From NCBI GenBank assembly GCA_027306885.1, contig DAHUYV010000038.1:1-39328 (forward strand): DNA of 39,328 bases, written 5' to 3'. Made by a program: the position numbers and the translations under genes. This document shows positions 15,034-25,130 of this stretch, piece after piece (positions within the stretch are counted from its first letter, which is position 1; every line of letters begins with the position of its first letter). The notes below the pieces were generated by a model, which did no database searches, had not been told where the DNA came from, and saw nothing but the letters and a program-made list of their open reading frames with translations. This DNA comes from Candidatus Dormiibacterota bacterium. Its GTDB lineage: Bacteria > Chloroflexota > Dormibacteria > Aeolococcales > Bog-877.

Positions 15034-16221
15034 ATGCGGTTTGCAGAGCGAATGAGCCGGCTGGGAACCGAGAGCGCCTTCGAGGTGCTGGCGCAGGCCC
15101 GCAAGCTGGAGGCGACAGGTCGTTCGATCATCCACCTGGAGATCGGGGAACCCGACTTCTCCACCCCCGACAACATAATTGAGTCCGCCTACGGGGCCAT
15201 GCGCGGCGGAGCCACCCACTACACCCCAGCCGCCGGCCTGCCTCAGGTCCGGGAGGCGATCGCCGCCAACATGGCAAGCCGGGGTGGGGTCCCGGTGGGC
15301 CCGGAGCAGGTCGTCGTGGTCCCGGGGTCCAAGAACATCCTTCACTTCCTCCTGCTCAGCTGCGTCGAGGAGGGGGACGAGGTCATCCTCCCCGACCCCG
15401 GCTATCCCGTCTACCGCTCACTCACCGACTTCGTCGGGGCCAGGGCACGACCCATCGCCCTGCGCGAGGAGAACGGCTTCGGGATGGACATGGACGAGTT
15501 CGAGTCCCTCATCACCCCCCGAACCCGGCTGGTGATCATCAACTCGCCGCAGAACCCCACCGGAGGAGTCCTGACCGAGGCCCAGCTTGACCGCCTGGCC
15601 GAGCTCGCCATCCGCCACGACTTCCTGGTCCTCAGCGACGAGATCTACTCCCGGATCTGCTTCGCCGACCTGCCCCGCCCAATCTGGACCCGGGACGGCA
15701 TGCAGGAACGGACCGTGGTGCTGGACGGACTGTCCAAGACCTACGCGATGTGCGGCTGGCGGCTGGGGTACGGGGTGATGCCCGCTGAGCTGGCCGAGCG
15801 CATGGCGACCCTCATGATCAACACCAGCTCCTGTGCGGCCGCGTTCTCCCAGTTGGCGGCGGTGGAGGCGCTCACCTCACCCGATTCCGAGCTCGCCGTC
15901 GGGGCCATGGTGGCGGAGTTCCGAGCCCGGCGCGACCTCCTGGTGGAGGGGCTGAACTCCATCCCAGGCATCCGCTGCCACCTCCCCCAGGCCTCCTTCT
16001 ATGCCTTCCCCAACGTCGAGGGGACGGGTATCGAGAGCCGCGACCTGGCCGCCCGTCTGCTCTCGGAAGCCGGGGTGGCGGTCTTGGCCGGGCAGGCCTT
16101 CGGCGACGCTGGGCGGGGCTACATCCGCCTCGCCTACACGGTGGGCCGCCCCCAGCTCCAGGAGGCGGTGTCCCGGATCCGGGCCTTCGTGGGCAGCGCC
16201 GCCCCGGCAACCGTCTCGTGA
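15034..16221 (+). CDS. PLP-dependent aminotransferase class I/II
   Basis: LEIGEPDFSTPDNI; HYTPAAGLPQVREAIA; INSPQNPTGGVLTEAQL; LSDEIYSRICF; DGLSKTYAMCGWRLGYGV. Confidence 0.93.
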   Translation: MRFAERMSRLGTESAFEVLAQARKLEATGRSIIHLEIGEPDFSTPDNIIESAYGAMRGGATHYTPAAGLPQVREAIAANMASRGGVPVGPEQVVVVPGSKNILHFLLLSCVEEGDEVILPDPGYPVYRSLTDFVGARARPIALREENGFGMDMDEFESLITPRTRLVIINSPQNPTGGVLTEAQLDRLAELAIRHDFLVLSDEIYSRICFADLPRPIWTRDGMQERTVVLDGLSKTYAMCGWRLGYGVMPAELAERMATLMINTSSCAAAFSQLAAVEALTSPDSELAVGAMVAEFRARRDLLVEGLNSIPGIRCHLPQASFYAFPNVEGTGIESRDLAARLLSEAGVAVLAGQAFGDAGRGYIRLAYTVGRPQLQEAVSRIRAFVGSAAPATVS

Positions 16222-16982
16222 GCCCGGAGGCGGAGGCGGGGCCGCTGGTCCTGGTCCCGCTCCGGTCCGGGTCCCGGGAGGACCAGGGAGCGGGGACTCC
16301 GGTCCCGCTGCAGACGGTCAACCAGGCCTACGTCTCGGCGCTTCAGAGCGCCGGCGCAGTCCCCATCGGGGTCCCCCTGGGCTTCGCCTCGCTGGACTCC
16401 CTCACCTTCGCCACCGGGCTGGTGCTGCCCGGAGGGGCCGACGTGGCCCCCAGCCGGTACGGGAGCAGCGCCCACCCCACCTCCGACTGGGACCAGCGGC
16501 TGGACGAGCTCGAGTTCCCCCTCGTCCACTGGGCGCTGACCCGGGGCATGCCGATCCTGGGGATCTGTCGCGGGCTCCAGGTGCTCAACGTGGCCCTGGG
16601 CGGAAGTCTGGTCCAGGACCTGCCCTCCGAGCGCGCCTCGAGCGTCCAGCATCCCAGCCCGGGCGCAAGGGACCTTCTGACCCACGATCTCCACATTGAG
16701 GAGGGGTCGCTCCTGGCTTCCGCCCTCGGCACCACAACGATGAGGGTGAACAGCCTCCACCACCAGGGGATCGACCGGCTCGCCCCGGGGCTGAGGGCCA
16801 GCGCCTTGGCGCCGGACGGACTCATCGAGGGGCTGGAGGCCGCCGATGGGAGCTGGGTGCTGGCGGTGCAGTTCCACCCGGAGGAGTTGTATCGCGAGCA
16901 CCCCACGGCACAGCACCTCTTCCAGTCCTTTGTGGCCGAGTGCCGGAGGCACGCCCGCAGTCCGGTGACCGCCCCCGCCTGA
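16218..16982 (+). CDS. class I glutamine amidotransferase-like, gamma-glutamyl-GABA hydrolase (PuuD) family
   Basis: GLVLPGGADVAPSRYG; PILGICRGLQVLNVALGGSLVQDL; VNSLHHQGIDRLAPGL; VQFHPEE. GTGA overlap with upstream gene. Confidence 0.88.
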   Translation: MSPEAEAGPLVLVPLRSGSREDQGAGTPVPLQTVNQAYVSALQSAGAVPIGVPLGFASLDSLTFATGLVLPGGADVAPSRYGSSAHPTSDWDQRLDELEFPLVHWALTRGMPILGICRGLQVLNVALGGSLVQDLPSERASSVQHPSPGARDLLTHDLHIEEGSLLASALGTTTMRVNSLHHQGIDRLAPGLRASALAPDGLIEGLEAADGSWVLAVQFHPEELYREHPTAQHLFQSFVAECRRHARSPVTAPA

Positions 16983-16989
16983 GCGGGGG
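16972..16989. terminator. GC hairpin whose loop contains the stop codon of the upstream gene; no U-tract
   Basis: CCCCCGC-CTGA-GCGGGGG, 7-bp perfect stem at a convergent junction. Confidence 0.4.
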
Positions 16990-17082
16990 GCCCGGGCCGA
17001 CGAGCCCCGAGGCACCGACCGGCATCGAGAGATGCGTGAGCCGGCGCTCGACCTCCTGGAGGGTGGAGCGGCCCGCTGCCGG

Positions 17083-18219
17083 TCAGGCCTCCGGGATGCC
17101 CACGGGGAGCTCCCGCCCGGCGGCGAGCAGCTCCTGGTCCTCGTCGGCGATCCGCTCCAGCTCATGGACCAGGGAGTCGACCAGCTCGCCCTCGGGCATG
17201 GTGGCGATCACCTTCCCCTTGCGGTACAGGATGCCCTTCTGCCGGCCGCCGGCGATCCCGATGTCGGCGTGCATCCCCTCGCCCGGCCCGTTGACCACAC
17301 AGCCCATGACCGAGACCGTGATCGGCCGCCGCACCCGGAGCAACGCCTGCTCGACCCGGGAGACCATGGGCATCATGTTGATCTCGAGACGACCGCAGGT
17401 CGGGCAGGCCACCAAGTTGGGGCCGGTGGGACGCTCCTGGAGGTTGGCCAGGATCTGGCGCCCGACGCGCACCTCCTCCTCCGGCTGGTCCACCAGGGAG
17501 ACCCTGATGGTGTCGCCGATGCCTTCAGCCAGCAGGATCCCGATCCCCATGGCACTCTTTATCGCCCCGGTCGAGGTCGGACCCGACTCGGTGAGACCGA
17601 GGTGGAGCGGGTATCGGTTGGGCAGGCTGGCGAAGAGCCGGTTGGCGGCCAGGTTGGTGAGCACGTCGCTGGCTTTGAGGCTGACCTTGATGTCCTGGAA
17701 ACCGAGCTCCTCCAGGATCTTGAGGTGCCCGAGGGCGGCGTCGACCATCCGCTGACCCACCTCCTGGGGCCCTCCCTCTCCGCGGCCCCGGCTGAGGGCC
17801 TTGCGGTCCGGGAGGCTGCCGGCGTTGACCCCGATGCGGATCGGCACCCCCAGCTCCTGGCAGCGACGGGCGATCTCGGCCACCTTCTCCGGCTGCCGGA
17901 TGTTGCCCGGATTGAGGCGCAGGCACTGGATCCCCGCGTCGAGCGCCATCAGAGCCAGCGGGGCGTCGTAGTGGATGTCCGCGACGATGGGGAGCCGGCT
18001 GCCCTTCACGATCTCGTGAAGGGCTACACCCGCCTCCTCGGTGTCGCAGGTGACCCGGATCAGGTCGGCGCCGGCATCCGCCGAGCGGGCGATCTGCTCC
18101 AGGGTCCCCTTCACGTCCTCGGTCGGGGTCTTGGTCATGGTCTGGACGCTGATCTGGGCGGCCCCACCGATCACCACCCCTCCGACCTTGATCGGCCGGG
18201 TCTTGCGTCGCTCGGTCAT
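17083..18219 (-). CDS. ispG: 4-hydroxy-3-methylbut-2-en-1-yl diphosphate synthase
   Basis: RRKTRPIKVGGVVIGGAAQISVQTMTKTPTEDV; CLRLNPGNI; ESGPTSTGAIKSAMGIGILLAEGIGDTIRVSL; ACPTCGR; VMGCVVNGPGE. True start ATG 18219. Confidence 0.96.
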   Translation of the reverse strand: MTERRKTRPIKVGGVVIGGAAQISVQTMTKTPTEDVKGTLEQIARSADAGADLIRVTCDTEEAGVALHEIVKGSRLPIVADIHYDAPLALMALDAGIQCLRLNPGNIRQPEKVAEIARRCQELGVPIRIGVNAGSLPDRKALSRGRGEGGPQEVGQRMVDAALGHLKILEELGFQDIKVSLKASDVLTNLAANRLFASLPNRYPLHLGLTESGPTSTGAIKSAMGIGILLAEGIGDTIRVSLVDQPEEEVRVGRQILANLQERPTGPNLVACPTCGRLEINMMPMVSRVEQALLRVRRPITVSVMGCVVNGPGEGMHADIGIAGGRQKGILYRKGKVIATMPEGELVDSLVHELERIADEDQELLAAGRELPVGIPEA

Positions 18220-19469
18220 CGGGCCAGGCGCGAGATGTCCCCGAAGGTGACGTATATGAACAGCATCAACAACAAGGCTAACCCAACTGTGTGCACGGTC
18301 GCCTCCAGCCTCGGGCTTACCCGGCGCCGACGCACCCACTCCAGCACCACGAAGAACAGCCGGCCGCCATCGAGGAAGGGGATGGGCAGCAGGTTGAACA
18401 GCCCCAGATTGAGGCTGATCAGCCCCAGCAGCGTCAGGTAGACCGACATCGAGATCTGGGTCGCGATCGAGGTCTCCTGGGCGATGCCCACCGGACCGGT
18501 GAGCTGGAGGTTGGGGTTGTGGTGCGGCGTGATCAGGGTCCAGAGATTGACGAACGTGCTCCCGATCTGGGTGGGGACGGTCCAGATCCCGACCCCCAAG
18601 GCCTGATACCAGGGGGCGGGCGGGCCCCCGAGGCTGGCCAGGAGCGGGTTGCCGGGGGAGGCGAGGTAGCCGACCTGCCACTCGGTCTGCAGCTGGGAGC
18701 GGGCCACGCTGACCGAGACCCGCTTGGCCCCGTCGAGGTAGGTCACCGTCACCGGCCCGGTGCCGGAGAGCGCCGCCGCCAGCGAGGAGGGGGTGGCATG
18801 GGGGACGGGGGCGCCGTTGAGGGCCACGATCTCCGCCTCCACCGGGATCGCCGGCTTGGCCCCGAGCCCCACCCAGTGCAGCTCGGGGGTCACCACGTAG
18901 GTCTTGGGGGTCCCGCTGCCCCACGGCTTCATCTCGACCCGCACCGGGTATCCCCGGGAGAGCTGGATCAGGTCGCGGATCTTGGTGAGGGAGGTGGTGG
19001 GCCGGCCGGCGACGCCAGCGATCTGATATCCGGTGGCGGGAGCGCCCGCGGTGGCGAGGCCGCCACCGGCCTGCACCTGCGGCGACGGCCCCCCCACCGC
19101 CGCCACGAAGGCGAAGATCACCGCCGCCAAGATCAGGTTGGTGATGCCACCCGCCGCGACCACGGCCGCCCGCTTTCCGCTGCTGGCCCGAATGAAGGCC
19201 CGAGCGCCCCCGCTGTCCGCCTCCGGCTCCAGGCCGGTCATCCCGGCCATCCGGACGTAGCCGCCGAAGGGGAGCAGGCGGAGGGAGTAGCGGGTCTCTC
19301 CTCGCTGACGGCTGGCCAGGCGGGGCCCGAAACCGATCGAGAACTCGTCGACCTGGATCCCCGCCCACTTGGCCACGACGAAGTGCCCACCCTCATGCAG
19401 GGAGATCACGACAAGAAGCATGAGGACGATCCCGCCGATGCTCTGCCAGGTGAAGACGAAGCCGGTCAC
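18216..19469 (-). CDS. rseP: site-2 protease family zinc metalloprotease (RseP-like)
   Basis: VISLHEGGHFVVAKW; FSIGFGPRL; PDZ region; NLGLFNLLPIPFLDGGRLFF. Confidence 0.92.
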   Translation of the reverse strand: MTGFVFTWQSIGGIVLMLLVVISLHEGGHFVVAKWAGIQVDEFSIGFGPRLASRQRGETRYSLRLLPFGGYVRMAGMTGLEPEADSGGARAFIRASSGKRAAVVAAGGITNLILAAVIFAFVAAVGGPSPQVQAGGGLATAGAPATGYQIAGVAGRPTTSLTKIRDLIQLSRGYPVRVEMKPWGSGTPKTYVVTPELHWVGLGAKPAIPVEAEIVALNGAPVPHATPSSLAAALSGTGPVTVTYLDGAKRVSVSVARSQLQTEWQVGYLASPGNPLLASLGGPPAPWYQALGVGIWTVPTQIGSTFVNLWTLITPHHNPNLQLTGPVGIAQETSIATQISMSVYLTLLGLISLNLGLFNLLPIPFLDGGRLFFVVLEWVRRRRVSPRLEATVHTVGLALLLMLFIYVTFGDISRLAR

Positions 19470-20668
19470 GCCCTCTGCCCCCCGGCGGCCAGCCGCCTCC
19501 CGGACCGAGCCGCCACCAGCTCCTGGGCCCGGTCCCGCCCGAAGGCGTCAGCAGCCAGGACTCCGGTCAGGTCCGAGGGCGGAGGACCGGAGTGCGAGCT
19601 GGTGACCTCGGCCACCAGCTCGGAGATCTCACCGAAGTCGATCGCCCCCGCCAGGAACGCCGCCACCGCCACCTCGTTGGCGGCGTTTAGCACGGCGGGG
19701 GCGGCCCCGCCCCGGATCCCCGCCTCACGGGCGGTCTGGAGCGCCGGGAAGCGCTCCGCGTCCACCTCCTGGAAATCCAGCCGGCCAACCTTGGCAAGGT
19801 CCAGCGGCGGGACCACCCCGGGGAGGCGCCGCCCGCCGTTGAGGGCGAGGGCGATCGGGGCCCGCATGTCGGGGACCCCCAGCTGGGCCACCATGGTTCC
19901 ATCGCAGAACTCGACCGCCGAGTGCAGGGCGCTCTGGGGGTGGATGACCACGGCGATCCGCTCGTAGGGGATGCCGAAGAGGAAGTGCGCCTCGATCACC
20001 TCCAGCCCCTTGTTCATCATGGTGGCGCTGTCGACCGTCACCTTGGGACCCATCCTCCAGCTGGGGTGGGCCAGCGCCTGCTCCACCGAGGCCCGGCGCA
20101 TCGTCTCAAGCGGCGCCTCCCGGAACGGCCCCCCGCTGGCGGTGAGCACCAGGCGGGCGACGTCCTTTGGGTCCTCACCCCGCAGGCACTGCCAGATCGC
20201 GCTGTGCTCGCTGTCCACGGGTAGGATCTCGGCCCGGTGGCGGCGGGCAGCGGCTGTCACCAGCTCCCCCGCCATCACCAGCACCTCCTGGGTGGCGATC
20301 GCCACCCGCCGGCCGGCCTCCAGGGCCGCCATGGTGGGCATCAGGGCCGCCGCCCCACCCCCACCGATCAGGACCACGTCGGCCCGCGGATCCGCGGCCA
20401 GGGCACAGGCAACGTCGCCCCCGACAAGCACTCCTTGCGGGACCGGGCCGGACGGGGACACCAGCACCACCCGGGCGCCCGGGAACGGGGCCACCGCCTG
20501 GAGCAGCGCCTCCGCCCGGGAGCCGCCCACGGCCCCCAGCAGCTCGAAGTGCTCCGGGTAGCGGGCCATGACGTCAAGGGCCTGAACGCCGATCGAGCCG
20601 GTGGCCCCGACAAGGACCACCCGGACCCGGGTCCCCGCCGGGCCGCCCCTAGCCGACGGCACCGGCAA
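19466..20668 (-). CDS. dxr: 1-deoxy-D-xylulose 5-phosphate reductoisomerase
   Basis: VLVGATGSIGVQALDVMARYPEHF; ILPVDSEHSAIWQCL; LTASGGPFRE; HPSWRMGPKVTVDSATMMNKGLEVIEAHFLF; HPQSALHSAVEFCDGTM. Confidence 0.95.
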   Translation of the reverse strand: MPVPSARGGPAGTRVRVVLVGATGSIGVQALDVMARYPEHFELLGAVGGSRAEALLQAVAPFPGARVVLVSPSGPVPQGVLVGGDVACALAADPRADVVLIGGGGAAALMPTMAALEAGRRVAIATQEVLVMAGELVTAAARRHRAEILPVDSEHSAIWQCLRGEDPKDVARLVLTASGGPFREAPLETMRRASVEQALAHPSWRMGPKVTVDSATMMNKGLEVIEAHFLFGIPYERIAVVIHPQSALHSAVEFCDGTMVAQLGVPDMRAPIALALNGGRRLPGVVPPLDLAKVGRLDFQEVDAERFPALQTAREAGIRGGAAPAVLNAANEVAVAAFLAGAIDFGEISELVAEVTSSHSGPPPSDLTGVLAADAFGRDRAQELVAARSGRRLAAGGQRA

Positions 20669-21458
20669 GCGCCAGCAGCGAATACATCACCGCGGCCACG
20701 AACAGGAGGCTGTCCACTCGGTCCAGTATGCCGCCATGCCCGGGAACCAGTCGGCCGGAGTCCTTCACCCCCAGCTCGCGCTTGAGCTGCGATTCGACCA
20801 GGTCGCCGACGATGGCGGCGAGCGAGGCGACGGAGGCGATGGAGAACGCGACCCAGGTGGCCAGGCCGGGGAGCACCAGGGGCAGGAGCGCGCCGACGGC
20901 GGCGGCGGGCAGGAGGAAGCCGGCCACCGCCCCCTCCCAGGTCTTGGCGGGACTGATGGCCGGCATGAACGGGTGGCGGCCCCAGCGCGAGCCCACGAGG
21001 TAGGCGGCGGTGTCGCCGAGCACCGAGACGCCCGCCGTCAGCAGAACCAGCTCCGGGCCGCGAGCGCCGCCACCGACGTAGAGGAGCAGGACGAAGCCGG
21101 GAAGGTATCCCAGCCAAAGTCCACCTCCGATCGCCACCGCCCAGCGCGCCACGGGTCGGTTGGCGGGGGCCGAGGCCAGGGTGAGGGCGAGCCCGGCGAG
21201 AGCCGCCGCGACCAGCCCCACCTGGGCGGCCGGGACCTGCGGGTAGGCGTAGCGGAAGAGCCAGAACCCGGCCAGCGGGACGAGGATCAGCAGGTTGGGG
21301 CCAAGGTGGACCGAGCCCCACAGCTTCCGGTACTCGAAGAGGCCGACGGCGACCACCAGGGCCACCAGCGCAGCCAGGTACGAGCGGCCCAGAAACAACG
21401 CCGCCACCAGCACCGCCAGCAGGAACACCCCACTGGCGGTCCGCACCAGGAGCCTCAA
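20649..21458 (-). CDS. cdsA: phosphatidate cytidylyltransferase
   Basis: Multipass; GDTAAYLVGSRWGRHPFMPAISPAKTWEGAVAGF; GDLVESQLKRELGVKDSGRLVPGHGGILDRVDSLLF. Confidence 0.95.
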   Translation of the reverse strand: MRLLVRTASGVFLLAVLVAALFLGRSYLAALVALVVAVGLFEYRKLWGSVHLGPNLLILVPLAGFWLFRYAYPQVPAAQVGLVAAALAGLALTLASAPANRPVARWAVAIGGGLWLGYLPGFVLLLYVGGGARGPELVLLTAGVSVLGDTAAYLVGSRWGRHPFMPAISPAKTWEGAVAGFLLPAAAVGALLPLVLPGLATWVAFSIASVASLAAIVGDLVESQLKRELGVKDSGRLVPGHGGILDRVDSLLFVAAVMYSLLALAGAVG

Positions 21459-22165
21459 TCCAACTCCGGGACTCCGCCGAACCGACGTTGCCGGGCGGCG
21501 TAGTCGGCCAGGGCGGCGAGCAGGTCGGCGGCACCGAAGTCGGGCCAGAGGGTCTGGGTGACGTAGAGCTCCGCGTAGGCGGACTGCCAGAGCAGGAAGT
21601 TGCTGGTGCGGAGCTCCCCGGCGGTGCGGATGATGAGATCCGGATCGGGCAGGCCGGCGGTGTACAGCGCGCCCGCCAGGGTGGGCTCGTCCAGCTGGGT
21701 GAGGTCGGCCCCGGCGCGGGCGAGGGCGCGGACCGCGTCGACGATCTCGGCCCGGCCGCCGTAGTTGATGGCGACGGTCAGCGCCCCGGTGGTGTTGCCT
21801 GCGGTCCTCTCCTCCGCCTCCTGGACCAGCCGTCGCAGCCGGGCGGAGAGCTGCTCCCGGCGGCCGATCACCCGGATGCGGACCCCGTTCTGGTGGAGCT
21901 CGTCCACCTCCTCCTGCAGGGTCTGCTCGAAGAGCCGCATCAGGGTCGCCACCTCATAGCGGGGTCGCGACCAGTTCTCGGTGGAGAACGCGTAGAGCGT
22001 GAGATTGTGCACCCCAGCCTCATCCGCGGCCTCCATCACGCGCCGGATCGCCCTGATCCCGGCGCGGTGGCCGGCGGTCCGTCGCTGCCCGCGCTGGCGA
22101 GCCCAACGGCCGTTGCCGTCCATGATGATCCCGATGTGGGCCGGCAGCGCCCCCAGATCAGCCAC
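21455..22165 (-). CDS. uppS: isoprenyl (undecaprenyl diphosphate) transferase
   Basis: HIGIIMDGNGRWARQRG; GHRAGIRAIRRV; LTLYAFSTENW; AINYGGRAEIVDAVR; DPDLIIRTAGELRTSNFLLWQSAYAELYVT. Confidence 0.96.
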   Translation of the reverse strand: MADLGALPAHIGIIMDGNGRWARQRGQRRTAGHRAGIRAIRRVMEAADEAGVHNLTLYAFSTENWSRPRYEVATLMRLFEQTLQEEVDELHQNGVRIRVIGRREQLSARLRRLVQEAEERTAGNTTGALTVAINYGGRAEIVDAVRALARAGADLTQLDEPTLAGALYTAGLPDPDLIIRTAGELRTSNFLLWQSAYAELYVTQTLWPDFGAADLLAALADYAARQRRFGGVPELD

Positions 22166-22180
22166 AGCCTGAGATCTCGC

Positions 22181-22738
22181 TCAAACCTCTAGGAGTTCGG
22201 CTTCCTTGCGCCTGGCGATCTCGTCCACCCGCTCCACGAATCGGTCGGTGATCCGCTGCAGGTCGGCGTGGGCCCGCTGCCCCTGATCCTCGGAGATCTC
22301 CCCCTCGTGCTCCAGCTTCCGCAGCCGGTCCAGGTCGTCCCGGCGAACGTTGCGGACCGCCACCTTGGCCTCCTCGGCGCGCTGCTTCACCACCCGGACG
22401 AACTCCCGCCTCCGCTCCTCGTTCAGGGGAGGGACCGGCACCCGGATGACCTGCCCGTCGTTGCTGGGGTTGAGGCCCAGCTCGCTGCGCAGCAGAGCCC
22501 GCTCGATGACCACGATCAGGTGGCGGTCCCAAGGCTGGACCAAGATCATGTGAGGCTCCGGGGCCGAGATGCTGGCCACCTGGTTGATGGGCACCTGGGA
22601 CTCGTAGGCGTCGACCTTCAGGTGGTCGATCAGCGACGGGGAGGCCCGACCGGTGCGGATCGAGGTCAACTCGCGCTGGAACGTCTCAATGCTCTTCGCC
22701 ATCCGCTCCTCCGCCGAGCGGAGGAGGTCCGCACTCAC
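22181..22738 (-). CDS. frr: ribosome recycling factor
   Basis: [64 protein letters not shown]. Start GTG 22738 overlapping pyrH stop (GTGA). Confidence 0.95.
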   Translation of the reverse strand: MSADLLRSAEERMAKSIETFQRELTSIRTGRASPSLIDHLKVDAYESQVPINQVASISAPEPHMILVQPWDRHLIVVIERALLRSELGLNPSNDGQVIRVPVPPLNEERRREFVRVVKQRAEEAKVAVRNVRRDDLDRLRKLEHEGEISEDQGQRAHADLQRITDRFVERVDEIARRKEAELLEV

Positions 22739-23523
22739 TCCCGCCCCTCCCGGTCGACCACCAAGGTGCCCACCGGCTCCCCGCTGACCGCGCGGGCCAG
22801 GTTGCCGGGCGTGAAGAGGTCCAGCACCAGCAGGGGGAGGCGATTGTCCATGCACAGGGTGATGGCGGTGTTGTCCATCACCTGAAGGCCCCGGTTCAGG
22901 ACCTCGAGGTAGGAGATAGTCTCAAAGCGCTGCGCCGCAGGGTCGACCTTGGGATCGGCGCTGTAGACCCCGTCCACCCGGGTCGCCTTGATCAGCACGT
23001 CGGCGCCGATCTCGGCCGCCCGCAACGCCGCCGGGGTGTCGGTGGTGAAGAACGGATTCCCCGACCCGGCGCAGAAGATCACCACCCGCCCCTTCTCCAG
23101 GTGCCGGATCGCCCGGCCTCGGATGTAGGGCTCAGCCACCTGGTGCATCTCGATCGCGGTCTGAACCCGGGTGGCCATCCCGTGCGCCTCCAGCGCGTCG
23201 CGGAGGGCCAGCCCGTTGATGACCGTCCCCAGCATGCCCATCAGATCGGCGGTGACTCGATTCATGCCTCGGCGGGCGCCCGCCAGCCCCCGGAAGATGT
23301 TCCCCCCGCCCATCATCACTGCGATCTCGGTGCCGAGGGAGTGGGCCGCCTGCAGCTCCAGCGCCACCGTGTCCAGCACCAGCGGGTCGATGCCGTACCC
23401 GCCATCGCCCACCAGCGCCTCCCCGCTCAGCTTTATCACGACGCGGCGATAGTGCGGAGGGGTCAGCTGCCGGGCATCCTCCACCCTGCCGCTCAAGGGC
23501 ATCGCCTCAACCACCAGCGTCAT
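22735..23523 (-). CDS. pyrH: UMP kinase
   Basis: [89 protein letters not shown]. Confidence 0.96.
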   Translation of the reverse strand: MTLVVEAMPLSGRVEDARQLTPPHYRRVVIKLSGEALVGDGGYGIDPLVLDTVALELQAAHSLGTEIAVMMGGGNIFRGLAGARRGMNRVTADLMGMLGTVINGLALRDALEAHGMATRVQTAIEMHQVAEPYIRGRAIRHLEKGRVVIFCAGSGNPFFTTDTPAALRAAEIGADVLIKATRVDGVYSADPKVDPAAQRFETISYLEVLNRGLQVMDNTAITLCMDNRLPLLVLDLFTPGNLARAVSGEPVGTLVVDREGRE

Positions 23524-24142
23524 CCTCCAGCTGTTCCCCCAAGGGGAAGCGGGCGAACCGGGCGACGGAGATGTTCTCGCCGGTGGAGGCGATGGTCTCC
23601 TTGATCACGTCCTCCACTCGCCGGGCCTTCTTGCCCCCCTCGTCGCGCAGCCACGCCTGCTCGTACAGGCAGAACGTCTCGTAGAACTTGCGCAGCCGGC
23701 CCTCCACGATCTGGTCCAGCCGGGATGCGTCCCGCCCCTCGGTCTCGGCCTGCTCCCGGTAGATGGCGCGCTCATGCTCCAGCTCCGCCTCGGGCACGTC
23801 CCCTCGGCGCACCCAGCGCGGGCTCAGGCTGGCGACCTGGAGGGCGAGATCGTGTACCAGGGACTTGAACTCATCGGTCCGGGCCACGAAGTCGCTCTCA
23901 CAGTTCACCTCGAGCAGGACCCCAAGCCGCCCCCCCGGGTGGATGTAGGCGTCCACCAGACCCTCCTTGGTCTCCCGCTCGCTCCGCTTCTCGGCCGAGG
24001 CCAGCCCCTTGGTTCGGAGCAGGTCGCGGGCGCGTTCGAAGTTGCCGTTGGCGTCGACCAGGGCCCGCTTGCAGGCCATGATCCCGGCGCCGGTCTGTTG
24101 GCGCAGCTGCCGGACCAGCTCCGCGGAGATCTCCTCGCTCAC
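23507..24142 (-). CDS. tsf: translation elongation factor Ts
   Basis: [79 protein letters not shown]. Confidence 0.96.
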   Translation of the reverse strand: MSEEISAELVRQLRQQTGAGIMACKRALVDANGNFERARDLLRTKGLASAEKRSERETKEGLVDAYIHPGGRLGVLLEVNCESDFVARTDEFKSLVHDLALQVASLSPRWVRRGDVPEAELEHERAIYREQAETEGRDASRLDQIVEGRLRKFYETFCLYEQAWLRDEGGKKARRVEDVIKETIASTGENISVARFARFPLGEQLEDDAGG

Positions 24143-24963
24143 TCCGTCGCCTCCTCGGCAGCCTCGGACTGCTCCCGGGCCAGCGCCTCCCGCTCGGCGG
24201 CGGCGGCCTGCTCCTCGGCGGCGCGCAACTGGGCAGCCCGCTCGGCGGCGGCGGCGGCCTGGGCGGCCTCGATCTGCCGGCGCTGGTCGAGACCGTCGAC
24301 GATGGCATCGGTCAAGCGGGTCACGATCAGGCGAACGCTGCGGATGGCGTCGTCGTTACCTGGGATCACGTGGCTGATCTCATCCGGGTCGCAGTTGCTG
24401 TCGGTGATGGCGATGATCGGGATCGCCAGCTTGTTGGCCTCGGTGACCGCCAGCCGCTCCTTGTGGGGATCGACCACGAAGAGCGCCGCGGGCAGCCGCT
24501 TCATGGCGACGATGCCCCCGAAATTGCGGCGCAGCCGGTCCAGCTCGTCCTCCAGGCGGCGCTGCTCCTTCTTGATCATGCCGGCGAAGCCGTCGCGCTC
24601 CTGCCGCTCGGAGAGCTCGGTCAGCCGCTTGAGCTGGAGCTTGACCACCTCGAAGTTGGTCAGCATGCCACCCATCCAGCGGTTCACCACGAAGGGCTGG
24701 TGGGAGCGCTGGCACTCCGCGTCGATGGTGTCGCGGGCCTGCTTCTTGGTCCCCACGAAGAGGATCTGGCTGCCCTGGGCCACCGTGTCCCGGGCGAACG
24801 CGCAGGCGGAGTCCAGAAGGTCAACGGTCTGGGAGACATCCAGGATGTGGATGCCGCCCCGGCTGTCGAAGATGTACGGCCGCATCTTGGGATTCCAGCG
24901 GCTGGTCTGGTGACCGAAGTGGACCCCGTTCTGGAGCAGCTCGGTAAGGGTGGCTACGGGCAT
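24139..24963 (-). CDS. rpsB: 30S ribosomal protein S2
   Basis: LTELLQNGVHFGHQTSRWNPKMRPYIFDSRGGIHILDVSQTVDLL; ATG 24963 with GGAGG upstream; Ala/Glu-rich C-terminal tail. Confidence 0.96.
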   Translation of the reverse strand: MPVATLTELLQNGVHFGHQTSRWNPKMRPYIFDSRGGIHILDVSQTVDLLDSACAFARDTVAQGSQILFVGTKKQARDTIDAECQRSHQPFVVNRWMGGMLTNFEVVKLQLKRLTELSERQERDGFAGMIKKEQRRLEDELDRLRRNFGGIVAMKRLPAALFVVDPHKERLAVTEANKLAIPIIAITDSNCDPDEISHVIPGNDDAIRSVRLIVTRLTDAIVDGLDQRRQIEAAQAAAAAERAAQLRAAEEQAAAAEREALAREQSEAAEEATE

Positions 24964-25075
24964 GGTGCGCCTCCACGTGCGTTGAACCTCTGCCCGCCAT
25001 CTGCCGGCGCCGGGCCCAGGGGATCCCCGACGCCGTCCGGCGGGCATGTGAATTTGATCGCCGCTGCCCATGTTA
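24964..25075 (-). promoter_or_regulatory. rpsB promoter (TAACAT, 25070-25075) and structured leader
   Basis: About 100-nt leader with an 8-bp closing stem (24991-24998 / 25039-25046) enclosing GGGGATCCCC and CCGGCGCCGG palindromes. Confidence 0.4.
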
Positions 25076-25117
25076 TCCCAAGTCGGGGCCCGGGCCGAGG
25101 GGAGCAGCCCACGCCAC

Positions 25118-25123
25118 TAGACT
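25118..25123 (+). promoter_or_regulatory. putative -10 element TAGACT upstream of GNAT gene
   Basis: Within CCACTAGACTGGA, also present at 30386-30398 upstream of the ferredoxin reductase-like gene. Confidence 0.4.
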
Positions 25124-25130
25124 GGACGAC

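Noticed and set aside
17022-17035. GCATC-GAGA-GATGC mini-hairpin with GNRA-type loop in the convergent gap
   Set aside because: Only 5 bp; too weak to claim a function beside the stronger hairpin at 16972-16989.
17083-19368. 761-aa ORF that looks like an IspG fusion protein
   Set aside because: N-terminal ~380 residues are an out-of-frame reading of rseP; IspG starts at ATG 18219 with ATGA overlap.
24139-25071. N-terminally extended S2 starting at ATG 25071
   Set aside because: That ATG overlaps the putative -10 element; the conserved S2 start is ATG 24963 with a good SD.
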